A DNA stretch of 64,000 nt from Syngnathus acus (lineage: Eukaryota > Chordata > Actinopteri > Syngnathiformes > Syngnathidae): the NCBI RefSeq assembly GCF_901709675.1, contig NC_051107.1:2287501-2351500 (forward strand), written 5' to 3'. This document shows positions 1-12,261 of this stretch, one piece after another. The translations under genes were made by a program, and so were the position numbers. The notes beneath the pieces were generated by a model, which was not told the origin of the DNA, searched no databases, and saw only the letters and a list, made by a program, of their open reading frames with translations. Every line of letters begins with the position of its first letter. Position 1 is the first letter of the stretch.

Positions 1-1180
1 TTTTTCCTGCAATGTAATTTGTCCCAATACTTTTGAAGGTCCACCTCGACGCACAAAAACTGAATTGCCGTAAAATAATTTGGTTGTTCCAAAATGAAGT
101 AAATTGCATGAGAATATGAAAGCTGCAGGAGATGATGTCTCCTCTCCTGGCCTTGTCTGGCCACCAGCTTGTGTTCTTGCCTGCGTGCAGGGCCCGGGAT
201 GCACGTATTAAGAAACGATTAGTGAAGATTAAAGCTCCGCTCTGGAGTGCACCCACGTGCGCAGCTCCCCGACTACAAGGACCCGTCCAGCCCCGGCAAT
301 CAATAGCTTCTTCCCTTTGGATGCTCTAATCCCACACGCAGCACCTTCACTGCACATATTGGATGCATTTGTTTTTAGAAATGACATCGAGGCCCGAGTC
401 AAAAGCCGGAACACTTTTATCCATAAGTGTACCTGCAGTGATGAGAAACGCTACAAATGAAAGACATTCAAGTCGGTCGGGATGGTCGAAAGCTTTCCTG
501 CACTTAGCTAAGTGGCAGGAGAAGCCCCAGGAGGTGCGAGGCCTTTTCCAAGAAAACACACACCCAGTAAGACGTCCTGAAAACTCTTTTACGAGCAGCG
601 AGGCAGGAAAACGGGTTTCATCAGCGCGACCCGGCCTACGGTTTTAATCTGGAGGACGAGGGATGTAGGATGATGCCTGATAGATTAAGGCCCGTGCACC
701 TCGCTCTCTCTCCCCCTCCGTCTCTCTCCTTGTGTGTGTGAGCAACAGAAGGCCCCGTCCGAGCAAATCCCAGGCTTTAAAGCCGAGGAGGTTGGGGCGG
801 CTTATGATGTAATCACGGCCCTGTCTGTCACGGCAGGGAGGCTACTGGGATAGGAGAACGTGGAGGTTAGAACGCTTTTACGGGAAGGAGAAGGGCAACA
901 GAATAAAAGTTCTTAAATTAGTGTGCACTCAGAAGGCTTGCAATCCACCTGACCAAATTATTGATGGCAATTATTGGCTAAAAAAAATATTTTTGTAAGA
1001 ACAAGGAAAATAATTAGAGCTGCTTTTACACAAGATTATGTGGTTTCAATTTAATTATTTTCTAATTTAATTATTTTCTAAGTAATTTTCTTTCTTTGAC
1101 TACTGTCTGTATATTTTAACAAATCAAATTTTACACATTTCATTGAGTCCATATAAATTAACTATTAGCACACATTAGCA
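1..1180. other. Intergenic, downstream of nrf1
   Basis: No gene recognised. Positions 120-880 are of mixed composition with short overlapping open frames on both strands (longest 94 codons) that lack family features. Positions 900-1,180 are AT-rich. Confidence 0.5.
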
Positions 1181-1830
1181 TTTATTTTGAGCCACCCCTC
1201 CTACACAAATTACTCATACTGTAACTGCACACATTTTTATAGTTGTCGGTAAGCATGTGATAAATTATAGAAGGTTCAATAAATATGGCAAAAGTCAAGT
1301 CACTTTTATTCACCTTGCTCATAAACACAAATCCCTCCTGTGAAGAGTCATTACGCAATCTGTACAACATACTACAATGTCTATCCTGACAAAGCCAATT
1401 TACACACGGATAGTCAAAATGTTTTTTGACAACATGACAAGTTGGAAATTAAGGATGGCACAGTTGTGTGTGTGTGTGGGGGGGAGAAAGTAGTCTGCTT
1501 AGGAAAACCATTACAGCCTTCCTTTTTAAAAAAAAAATTTAAAAAAAATTAAAAATAGCTGATGTACTTCCTGAGTACAGTGATGTGATTTAAGTAATAT
1601 ATCATTATCAAGTGGAGTTGATAAAAAGGAGTGCAGGTGTCGGTGATGCCTTTTTAGTTCATTTTCAAGCATTTTTGAAATAGCATATAAATACCTAAGC
1701 AAAACAAAAACACACTTTACAAAGTAAACAACAAGGATGCGTCACGTGTAACTCCCCTTGCGTCCAAACATGAATTTAGACACAGATTTGTACAGAATTG
1801 ATAATTGTAGGGCTTTCTCTTCCGGGTGGA
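1181..1830 (-). other. nrf1: nrf1 3' untranslated region (candidate)
   Basis: After the stop at 1831 the minus strand offers AATAAA signals at 1310-1305 and 1186-1181. Either could end the transcript. The stretch is AT-rich with an A/T run at 1528-1556 and holds no other open frame of interest. Confidence 0.4.
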
Positions 1831-4800
1831 TCATTGCTCCAGCGTCACCACCTCTACCGCCTGTCCGTCCAGTGTCATGGTGCTGTTTATGCGTGTGGCT
1901 ACCGGCGCCATGGCCACCTGCACGGGCCTGTTGCCTTGCGCCAGGCTGGTCACCACCGTCTGGTACATGCTGACTGGAATCTGGACCAGACCTAGAAGCA
2001 GGGAAAATATTCCAGAATTTATTCGGAACAATGGCGCGATTGACGTTCTCCCCCAACACAGCTGTGAGCGCCCGCAGGGATTACCGCCGCCGTCACGTGG
2101 CCTCTCGCTCCACCCTCCAATCTGTCGGTGTCATCAAGCCAAGACCCGCGCGCACCGTCGTCCGCAATTGTTTTTCCCCAAGTTAAAAAAGCTCAAATCC
2201 CGAGGGCTAATTGTCGGACCCACTCTGGCTAAGCCCACTCGCCGGTGACAGAGTGGAGAAGGGCTTATGTTGTTCAACTCAGCCCGTTGTCGAGCCCACT
2301 CCACGACGTGGTCGCTAAGACGTTAAAAGGGCCGCACGAGCGCGTGGGTGCGCGCGCCAATCAGCGAGCGGCGCACTTCAAACGGAGTCCTCCACTCCAG
2401 TGATTAGCTCGCTAAGGTCAATAGCGGGCAGAAGGAGCGACCGGTGCGGCTCTATTAGCAAGCAATCTCTTTGAAACGAAAAGTGACTTATTCTCTCAAA
2501 TCAGACGCCGAGTCGTAGACGAGCTTCAAAATAAACACTAAAGTTTACATGTAAGTGCGGATTGACAGCTGGTCCTCGTGATAAGACATGGACTCGTAAT
2601 GGAGTGGATCAAAGCTCTTTAGAAGGGATCGAGGGGGGCGGGTCGGACCAGCCCTCGAGGGAACTTTACTTTGATTGACTGACTTAAGCATTGAAAGCTC
2701 ATTTGTCATATTGATTAATTGGCCATTGAAATATAAAAATATATATTAAACACCCAGAGAGTTGAATTAATTGTGTTTCTAAATATGTTTTACATTTTAA
2801 ACTGTTTTTTTTTTAACATTTCAATATTCCTGATTTTTCGGGCATGGTTGAAACTTTAGAGCGCCTCATCGTTGCGGTGTGGAAAAACCCCAGTCCAGCT
2901 TCAGAAATATTTTTGCGTGTTAAAAATAGTTGATATATTTTTTATGCTTTTGAAGCCTCGTTTAATTTATATGTGTGTATCAGTACTACAAAAAAAAAAA
3001 ATCAAAAATCATGGCAATTTTACGGTTATGACAAATTTGTGCTGGTGAACTCCCACTGCACTGATAGATGTCACACAGCATTAAAAAAAAAGACATTGAG
3101 GAACGCAACAAGTTGTGTGCCCAACAGGCACCATCTGTCACATCGGCACGGAGTAGATTAGCCTCGGAGGAACCCGCGGAAGGAAGCTTAAAACTTTGCC
3201 ACGCTAATTGGCTGCCACGTAAGAGCGGGGCTGAAATTGTAATAAATTAATGCATTACCACTTAATATTACTATTTATTTTAAGCACCTCTAAGTATTGT
3301 TGTATGCTCTTCATGTATGTTTGAAGTTTGTTTGTAATCACTGGAATCTATGCTACTTTTTATTTTAGCCTGTCTATGTGGTTTTGCATCATATGTTAGC
3401 ATTGAGCTAACTTGACTTGTTTAAAGTGTGTGTGGAGGGATTTGGGTCTGGAATGTATCCATTGTATATCAGTGTTGTTGTTTTTTTCGATGACTGCCAC
3501 CTACTGGTGTGGAGGTGTTTTGTCCCACACCCAAGCAAAACCAGCTGAAAATGACTTAGTGAACTTGAAAAACAAAAATACCTGTTGCGTCCTGCACGCC
3601 TGCTAGCGCCCCAACAGCGGCCGCCGTCTCGGCCAGCACGATCTGGCCCCCGCCTTGAAGCGTGGCTTCCGCCAGCGTCGCCACGGCGTGGGCCGCTGCC
3701 TCGCTACACACAAAAACACACAAGTGTGTTAAAAATTGCTGTAGGATTTTAATCAGTCAATGCGGAATAAGCACACATAAGGCTTACATGTGCAGAATTG
3801 GAGGTACATGCTGTCTGGTGGGGGTTATTTGGCCAATGTGTGTGTGTAAGGGGGAATGGGGGTGGGGGCAGGAGTCTAAGAGGCTTTGTCAGTCTGGACT
3901 TAGGGAGAATCTGTCACAGCTCTCCAAAGGTGGCAGGTGCAGCGGCGTCTAACAAAGCTGTTTCATTAACCAGATCACGGCCGGGCAGAATTGGTACGAG
4001 CCGGTTGCGGGTATGAACTGATGTAGACGTTTTGCGCGCTGGGAAAAATTTAAGTATGAAAACAAAATGTTCTGCAGGATAGAGCAGGTAGATGGGGTGG
4101 GTGCGAAGACACAGGTGGGTGCAGGTAACAAGCCCCACAGGGACAAAGCCACTTGTGACATTGTCACCTTGACACCAGGAAACCTGCTGACATGCCAGCA
4201 TCTTAGGTTAACGACGTACCCAAACAGAAAAAAATCTCTGAAATAATTTACCTGTCGTAATGACATAATTAAATAGAAAGTAAAGACATTTTAGCCATGT
4301 TTTTGTTTCAATTCAATAGACATTGTGTTGCCCCATCAGGTGTGTGTGCACCTTGGCCACCTGGGGGCAGTAAAAAAACATCTAAACTGGTCACTTTTCT
4401 TACCTGTTGATCGCCATGGTGACGGTGGCTCCCTGCTGCATCTCGTGACTGGCGGCGACGGCGGCTTCCGCTAGCGACGCCACCGCTTGCGTGGCCTCCG
4501 ACGCCTGCGTGGTTTGTATTGTCATCTCGCCGCTCTGGAGGGTTGCCCAGTTTTGCTCCACCTAGCCGGACGTTTTCATCAGAATGCGTCGGCGTGTCAA
4601 ATTCGGCCCGGGGCGGTTTCGCTTACCTCGCCGTCCGCCACCGTGGCGTAGTTAACCTGCGCCACCGTCACGCCGGGTAGTTCCGATGCGTCGGCCAGCG
4701 TGGCCACCGTGTGTCCCGTCCCCACTTGGATGAGCGACACGGTGCCGTCGGGGTTGTTGATGGTCTGCACCACCGTCTGCGAGGGCACCAGGTGGGCGAT

Positions 4801-7800
4801 GCTCTGCGCGGCCGCCAGGTGGTGCTGCGTGGTGGTGGTGGTGATCTGCTGCTCCTCAAAGGCGTACAGCAGATCCTCTCGGCCGTGCTGCTTGTAGCAA
4901 TTTTTTACGATGGTTCGTAGCGCCTGCGTCCAGGACACCTTCAGGGGGCACAAAAACCTAAAGTTTAGACTCCAGTACTAGTCAATCAATTAAAATGTCA
5001 TTGTGTATCAGTGAATAATCGTGTTTATTAATCGTGAATTCAATATTATTATTTATCGGAATCACTGTCGCATGACGACGACCTTTCTCACCCTCTGTTT
5101 CTGGTCCTCAGAGCGGACATCGCTGCGAACGTTGGCCCAGGGGATGTCTTCGGGCCACCACAAGGGCTTGCAGCTCTCCTTACCCCAGCCGGGCTTGCCT
5201 CGGCCCGTCGAATACTTCAGCATCTCCGGGATGAAGGCTCGTAGCTGGGCCTGCGTCAAAGTAGAACAACGGGATGAGTGAGGACGACACGGACGCGCCC
5301 TTGAAGAGCAAAAACAAAAAGTGAGGTGCGTATTGATCAGAAACATACCGGCGTGGTTACGGCTTGAAAATAGCAACAGACTAATCTATGAACGTGGCAC
5401 CAGGCTGAGGTGTCAGTCAGACCTTGGTGACTACTAAAATAGAATCCAGTTGAAGGCTTTTAATGTTAATTTTGTCAAGTTGCCAATTACTGTTAAGTCT
5501 TTGCAAAATGTATTTCATTTGCACACTTAGTGATGACAGAATAATACAGTATATGAAGGCCTGGTTGAACGTATCGGGTGTTGTAGTATCGGAGTATTCT
5601 AACGAGGACCGAATAGAGACGTAGATTCAGATTTTGCGCATGAATCTTAAGCTCACGGAGGACATCTTACAGATGTCAACCTTCATGTCCAGATTGCATT
5701 GTTGAGCCTACGAATGCGCTTGTTGGCGCCGCTAAGCCATCCGTCGTCACGTCATCACTTCCCTAGCTTGGCAGGTCGGGGTGGGGGCGGGGTGCGGTTT
5801 TGTGCCAACGTCCTCGGCGTCCTGGTAATATGGGAGCATCACCGCTGGGAGATTATATCGCTGCAGCGTCTGCTTGCTGTGACATCACCGGCTAAATTTG
5901 GTCGTGTCCGTATTAAATCCCCCAAGCGTTATCAACCGACTCTTTCTTTTCCTCCATTTTGCTCGCGGCTTGATAGCAGCAAGTGTCAAGATGGCCTGAT
6001 TGCAGTGGCGAGTGAGTTAAGTGGCCCGGTGTCATGTTAATCCTCATTTCTGAAACCTTCTACAAACGCTGCCGAGTCCATTTGGGGGTGTAATTAAAGG
6101 TTCAGCCTCACCTGCTACAAAATGTGCCACTAAAACCTTTAAGGCTAGTGCAGCTAATCTCATCCTTCCGACAGAAAAACACAACAAGACGGTCCCGGAG
6201 GGGGCGCCGCACTGGCAACGGATCGGAGGAAACATCAGCTGCCCTGGGAGTGGCGCGTAAACAAGACGGGCTCCCACGAGAGGGTGGTTGAAATTAACGC
6301 AGTAGGTGACTGTTCACCTGGCTGAACCTATCTCGTGCTCATGAAAGTGTTTAACAACGAGTAATGATACTTTGAGAAAAGGGCTGGCTAAAACCAGATG
6401 GAATTGTAGTGGAGGTCTGTGATGTTGCCAAATGCTGCCCTCTGCAGGCTTGTGCTGGAATCTATTGCAGATTTTTGAGTATTTTTAAAATATAAATTAA
6501 TATATATGAATATACATATAGATTATTTATACCATGAGTGGTTTTGAAGAATGTTGTTGATTTTTATAAAAAATAAGTTAATTTTAAAAGAATTGTGTAT
6601 ATCAATAGGTGTCAATTATATGCAGATTTTTTGCTCGTCACGGATTTGCCCACCCTGGAGCTTCTTTTATGTTTTGATCTGTCTTTTTAGATTCATGTTC
6701 TATACACGTGGCATGACCGGGTCATACGCGAGCGCCGCCCCACCTGGGTCATCTTGTCTACAGAGACGGGGATGCCGTCGATGGTGAGGGGGGGCAGCTC
6801 CGACGCCAGGTCCCCTCCAGCGGGGGCGTGCTCGGCCAGAGCATTCTCCAGGTCTTCCAGCATCATGCCTTTGTATTTCCTCACCTGGACGACACCAAAA
6901 ACAGACGTCGTGATCATGTAAGGAAAGCCAACTGTTTTTGGGGCGTGAGATGAATCGTGCACTCACCACATTCTCCAACGGAGCAGCGCCAAAGACTTTG
7001 AAGACCGGGTTGGGTTTGTTGGGGGACATGCATAGCACGATGGCCTGCTGGCCCACACGTGTGGTGTACTCATCTAAGGTGGCCCTCAGCTTCCTGTTAG
7101 CAAATCTCACACTTAGTTCAACACTCATGTCATTCTTTTTTTTTCTTTTTTAACAGCTAACCTGAGGAGACGTGTCTGCTGCCTTTTGCGGATAGATGGA
7201 TTGGATTCAAAGATGTGGGGCCTCTTCCTTTTCTTTCCCGTCGCCACGGCGGCAGCTGCGGCCATGCCGACGGGACCTGGGAGGAAATGGCGGAGAAGAA
7301 TGTAAGCGCAAATACAGTTTGAAAGTTACAGAAAGTGGAGGAATGGAAGAAAATCGCAACAGTGGTTTGCCGACATTGAATAATGCAATAGCTCTCCCTG
7401 CTGGTCACTTTCAAACATTACATCCGTTTCTGGTAGTGTTCATTTTAGGTGGTCATCAATTTCTCGCTGATAAACTGCTCAAACTTTGAATTGGATTTTT
7501 TTCTCTCAAATCCTGATTACAACCTGCGGCGGCCAGATGGGCGGTGACCTCATCGTTGCCGGCCGAGTTGAGGATGTCCGTGTCGTCATAGGGATCGTCG
7601 TCCGGCGAGGAGGTGGAATCCTCGTCGGCGCTCATCATGGACGCGTCGGTGAAGGTGGTCACGTGCACCTGTCGTACATCCAACTCGAGATATTGAACCT
7701 GTCCGACTTCTTGGTCTTTCTTTTTCAAGTGGAAAACCTGCTGACTGACTGCGCTGGCCTCGATGGTGGTCATCTGTTCCGGTGCGTGAACGGAGTGATC

Positions 7801-7806
7801 CTCCAT
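1831..7806 (-). CDS. nrf1: Nuclear respiratory factor 1 (NRF1), nine coding exons
   Basis: NRF1 is a homodimeric bZIP-like nuclear transcription factor. It binds GCGCANGCGC-type sites and drives nuclear genes for mitochondrial respiration, among others. Coding exons (all minus, joined in phase): 7806-7524, 7276-7162, 7093-6967, 6884-6744, 5250-5092, 4938-4627, 4561-4404, 3703-3582, 1991-1831. The total is 525 residues, against 503 in human. Visible landmarks are the nuclear localisation run GKKRKRPH (about 108-115), the DNA-binding and dimerisation core starting LRKLRATLDEYTTRVGQQ, WWPEDIPWANVRSDVR, then SWTQALRTIVKNCYKQHGRE (from about 277), and the glutamine/alanine-rich activation region ending AVEVVTLEQ. 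All nine splice junctions use GT/AG. The start is the ATG at 7806 (MEDHSVHAP). Oddities are a 23-codon in-frame block in the first coding exon and a Thr/His/Ala-rich expansion around residue 307. Identity is very secure; exact splicing is inferred. Confidence 0.97.
1992..3581 (-). other. Last nrf1 intron with CpG-rich, promoter-like block
   Basis: This intron lies between the last two coding exons. About 2,040-2,560 is CpG-rich and includes GGTGCGCGCGCCAATCAG, a CCAAT box beside an alternating purine-pyrimidine run near 2,347-2,364. The remainder (2,700-3,500) is AT-rich. No coding sequence was recognised. Confidence 0.4.
5251..6743 (-). other. nrf1 intron between DNA-binding exons
   Basis: A 1.5 kb intron between the exon ending VSVDKMTQ and the exon starting AQLRAFIPEM. 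It contains no recognised gene. Reading frames at 5,699-6,040 and 6,044-6,277 have no family features and look like chance. Confidence 0.6.
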
Positions 7807-7821
7807 GACTGACGCCTTCGT

Positions 7822-9184
7822 CTACACAGGTGGATCCAGGTTACAATGGCTGATGATGGAAAGGGCAAGGTTAATAGATGAACCAACAACTAACATCTTC
7901 TACATTGGATTCGACACTTCCAATATGAAGAGGACCACCAATCACAAATTCAAGGTAAAGATGATGTATTCCGCTAATGCTGTCTTGAAATAAACGTTTG
8001 CAATCAGCTTTGGCAGTTAGCTTCTCTAGCTGGCTAACCAGTATGGTTACTTTACAAAATGGAGAAGAGCAGATGGTAATTTTTTGAGAAGTACTTTTAT
8101 AGCCTTAAACTAATGGCATTTTAGATTCCACAGATTTACATGTGCCAATTGATACTATGGGTCAGTCATTGTGTTTATTTAGCAGTGTTAAAAAAATAGC
8201 TTGCACTTTGACAATGCTATTGGGTCATCAAACAAGTGTTGTTTTTCTAAAAAGGGGTGTTTTTCGAGAAGTGAGGATTCTTTCTCCCACATGTCACCAT
8301 GCACATGACACCAGTACTGGATATTTATTGACACACTTCAAGGTCCATGAAATCATTGTGAACATTTATTACATTGAACAGTGAAAACAAATTTAAGCTT
8401 ACAATTACAACATGGAGTGCACAACATTGCCCTTGGCATGCTTCTGAATAGGGTCGATTATTAGAATCTGATTTTACAACACGAGAAGATGAGTAGCTCA
8501 TCATAAGACTTTTTACACTGTTATAGCGTTTCTCATGAGGTGTCCCTAATGTTTTGGTCGTGCATTATTAGAGCCAAGCAGGCCAAATTAAGATTTAAAA
8601 CAAACTTAACACATAGCAGGCTAACGTTGGCTTTCATAAAAAGAATACTGAATTAGTGCACTGAATGCAACTAACAATCGGTCACGACGATTTGCCGGTT
8701 AAAATCACTCCTCCGTCGTGCTAAGCTAAGCACGCTAGCACTGTCCTACATTTAGCTTGCCGGCTAGTGTGCTAACCACTTGGCGTTGCACACTTTGGGC
8801 ACATGTAAAGAAATGCAAAGACCGCGCCTCGTAATAACGCTGTTATTCCACAAGCACGACCGCATGTGTGATCGGTGGGAACGCAACGAAGGCCGTCGTA
8901 GCACGAGAGCGAGTTTAGCATCCATCCCGCGCAATAACATTGCCTAAAACCGCAGCTACAAGCTAGCAGCGGCCTGCATGCCGCCTATCAACAGCTCTTC
9001 TCGTCTTTGATAATTTTTCCCCCTTCCGATGATAAAACAGTGAAAAAACGATCCGCGCAGCTTGCACGGTCACAGCGGCTGTCAACATCCCGACGAGAAC
9101 ATCGGTCGCCCTCAATGCTGCCGGGTTCGCGATGCGGCTGCGCCGGGGTTGAAATAGATGGAGATTGCGCGGTAGGGTACTTAC
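7822..9184 (-). other. nrf1 5' untranslated intron
   Basis: Intron between the inferred non-coding first exon and the first coding exon. The part near the first exon (8,690-9,180) is CpG-rich; the rest is AT-rich. No second gene was seen. Confidence 0.45.
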
Positions 9185-9440
9185 CTCAGAGCGGCTGCGC
9201 TACTTCGGGCCTGCGCCGTACAGCTGGGATGGAGCCGAGCAACAATGGACGACACACACAGTACACACACATAGACACACATAGACACTACACACACACG
9301 CTCTCAACAGCAGTGGCGGCAGTAGTGTGTGGGTGAGCGGCACTGGTGATGCATTCAAGTGCTGCCCCCACCCGCGTTGCAGACCACACAATAAAGAATG
9401 AAAATACATGGCAAATGTTGGGTTGAGATTCATTACGTCA
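9185..9440 (-). promoter_or_regulatory. nrf1: nrf1 non-coding first exon and promoter region
   Basis: A strong donor (CTGAG then gtaagtac on the minus strand) ends a likely untranslated exon at 9185. It would splice to the acceptor at 7822, leaving 15 untranslated bases (7807-7821) before the ATG. The flanking sequence is CpG-rich on the intron side (about 8,690-9,230) and carries GCGCAG-type half sites that resemble the factor's own site. Broken CA repeats occupy 9253-9300. The transcription start is not resolved; the upstream limit given here is a guess. Confidence 0.55.
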
Positions 9441-10190
9441 TTATTTAGCCAACCCTACATCGTATTAATTTGCAATAAGTAATGTGAATAATTAGACTGC
9501 GGGGGGCTGTTAGAATTAATTGTTTTATTTTGCGATTTAATTTTTTTTTTTTTTTATCATCTGCCGCTGCAAAATGCCACTACTATCAAGTTACTAGTCT
9601 ATGTTTTATTTTTTTTAAACATTATCCCTAAACTTTCAAAACAGTCCTGGCTTTTATTGCTGGGGTGGGCAAACTTTTTTCCTCAAATTAAATTAAATTT
9701 TCATTTTTGAAAATGACATAGGTAAGCCCATTTGTTTAAAAAAATTAAAACAATTCATTCGTATTTCAATTATAGTGTATTGTATTCGTGGTTGATTTAT
9801 TTAATCTAAGAAAATAAAAATCTTTGTTTGCATAGTTTTTAACTGTTTAAAAAAGTGATTTAAAAAATCTAACAATTTTAATGAGATGGACCGTTATGAT
9901 AAAAATGAACATTTTTGCACATTTGTAAAATTTTATTTATATTACATAGTATCAGTAATAAACATTGAACATATCTGTTGCTTTTGATATTATTGCTACT
10001 TTTTAAAGTTCTAGGGAAAACGCCTGAATTGACGCAATGGAGCGCCAGCGGGCACCACGTTTTCTTATTGGCTGGAATATTTCCGATTGTCCCGGAAGAC
10101 ACCATTTCAAAAAAGGAGCAGACCACGCCCTCTTTCTTAATGCGTCACTCATTCGACGGCAAAGTTCCGGATCGTGCACATTGACGTCAA
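9441..10190. other. AT-rich intergenic, then promoter-like patch
   Basis: Positions 9,470-9,990 are AT-rich with no gene. Positions 10,050-10,190 carry an inverted CCAAT box (ATTGGCTGG), an ETS-type CCGGAAG and a CRE (TGACGTCA, 10,182-10,189). This combination could be a promoter for the plus-strand candidate transcript that follows. Confidence 0.35.
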
Positions 10191-10199
10191 TTTTTAGCG

Positions 10200-11340
10200 A
10201 CCGCTAAACTGTGGAAGTTTTGTTAAAAAGTTACCACAAAATTATGCCAACTTTAGCCGACTTCTTGGAAATAAATTAACGCGAGCTTGTTTGTATTTCA
10301 ACAATTAAGTCTAAACAACTCAACAACTTTGGTTTGTTTTTTTGTGGACGAGCACGAAGTCAGCAATCAAAGGTAATAATGGTTCACAATTTATTCATGG
10401 TATTGTGAGGATATTTTTGGTGTATTCCGTGTTTTCTGAAACAAAATTAAAGACGAAAAGTTGCTTGGATTCATAAGTGACGTGCATCTAACTTAAAACG
10501 CACTCCTGTTTTGTTGGTTGTTTTATCATGATAGTGTGACGTTAAGTAATTCTTAACATTGAGTCATTTGGTGAGTTATCATTAAGAAAAAAAAGCATGT
10601 CTGAAATAAATGACCGTAATGCATGTTGTAAAATGTTGCATGTTTGTGTCTTAATAGTAATCCTGGACTGGAGGACATCAGGAACTGAGACCCACTTTTC
10701 AAGTGCTTGGACCTTAAGCATCAAGATTTGTGTGTGTGAATAAAAGACACTTTTGCACATTGTTCAGATGAGGCTGACGGCTTGGCTGGCGGCGGAGACG
10801 GAGTGAGCCCATGTATGACCAACTTCATTTTCAGGACAAAAGTACAAAATGTATTATAAGGCAAGAAAATAAGGATAAATATAATAGTAAGGCTGAATGA
10901 ATATATGAATAATTTGATATAATTTTCAGTTCTTTGTTCTTCCACATAGACATGCAACATTTAATAACATGTAAGACACACACACAAACTATGAAAATGT
11001 TTTCGAGCTGTGAATTTCTAACAAATGCAGCAGAAAAATGCCAGTTAGTCACAGATCAAATTTTGAATGTAAATGTTGCACACAGTATGTGTATGTTCTT
11101 ATTTCTGTACTTTTCTATTTATTTGTTGTATTTTAATTGTTTTGTGTGACGCTTACCTTCAAATGATGTTGATGAGCTGGACAAGCCCCCCCCTCCAAAA
11201 AAAAAAAAAAGAAATTAAAAGATGTTTGGTGTATCTTAATTCAAATTTATGTTTGAATGCTGAATGTGACTGTATGGCTGCTGATAACACAATTTTTGGT
11301 ATGCATTTGATTGTCTAAATAAACATCTGTTCCAAAGTGT
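10200..11340 (+). ncRNA. Possible small spliced plus-strand transcript
   Basis: Downstream of the promoter-like patch, a donor-like AATCAAAG then gtaata occurs near 10,371. An acceptor-like ttgttcag lies before 10,768, and an AATAAA signal sits at about 11,317. The only frame just after that acceptor is MRLTAWLAAETE then a stop. This could be a long non-coding RNA or chance; I have no homology support. Confidence 0.2.
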
Positions 11341-12169
11341 ATAATTTTTGCTCTCCTACTTTATGTTTTAATCTTAGAATGGGAACGTTAAAGGACAGTC
11401 GCGTCTCAATACAAGATTACAATTCAATGTCGCCGTCTTCTGGCTACGTGTCGAAACTGCATCCTTGTTGTGTCAACTGGCTGGGTCAAAGCTTTCAATT
11501 TTGATATCGCATTTGCAAATGAAATAAGTCACTGATTGTATGGATGCGTACATGAAGTGGCCTAATGAAGTGGCCTGTTATTAGGTACACCTGAAAGTGG
11601 TGGTGTACCTAATGGAGTGTCCGAGTGACGTCACAGATCGAACAGCCAATCAGCAGGTGGGGGTGAGGGCGGGTGGGGCACTTTTCACTTTCAGTTAACC
11701 TTTGTCCATGGTTTTTCCCTAATGAAATGGCCTGTTATTAGGTACACTTGAAAATGGCGGTGTACCTAACGGAGTGTCCGTGTGATTCCCTCGTTAAGTG
11801 CACCTGCGTGAAAAGTTTTAGCTCCTGCAGAACGTGAAATGCGCTAAATCTTTTCACGCAGGTGTGTTTAACGAGGGTGGAAAACATATTGGAACGCGGC
11901 CCCGAGGACTAGAGCTTGACACCTGTGACCCATGACCATGATATTTCCCTAATAATGTGGCCTGTTATTAGGTACACTTGAAAATGGCGGTGTACCTAAT
12001 GGAGTGTCCAAGTGACATCACATCAACCAGCCAATCAGGAGGTGGGGGTGAGGGCGGGTGTGGCACTTTTCACTTTCAGTTCAGCTTTGGCCATGATTTT
12101 TCCCTAATGAAGTGGCCTGTTATTAGGTACACTTGAAAATGGCGGTGTACCTAATGGAGTGTCCGTGTG

Positions 12170-12261
12170 AGTCCCTCGTTAAGTGCACCTGCGTGAAAAG
12201 TTTTAGCTCCTGCAGAACGTGAAATGCGCTAAATCTTTTCACGCAGGTGTGTTTAACGAGG
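12170..12261. repeat. Hairpin inside B monomer (representative copy)
   Basis: The arms CCCTCGTTAAGTGCACCTGC and, about 60 bases on, GCAGGTGTGTTTAACGAGGG are near-perfect reverse complements. They continue inward through GTGAAAAG and CTTTTCAC, for an arm of about 28 bases. The same hairpin recurs in the other B monomers, with arm variants such as CCCGCAGGTGCGCTTAACG near 13,240. Confidence 0.9.
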
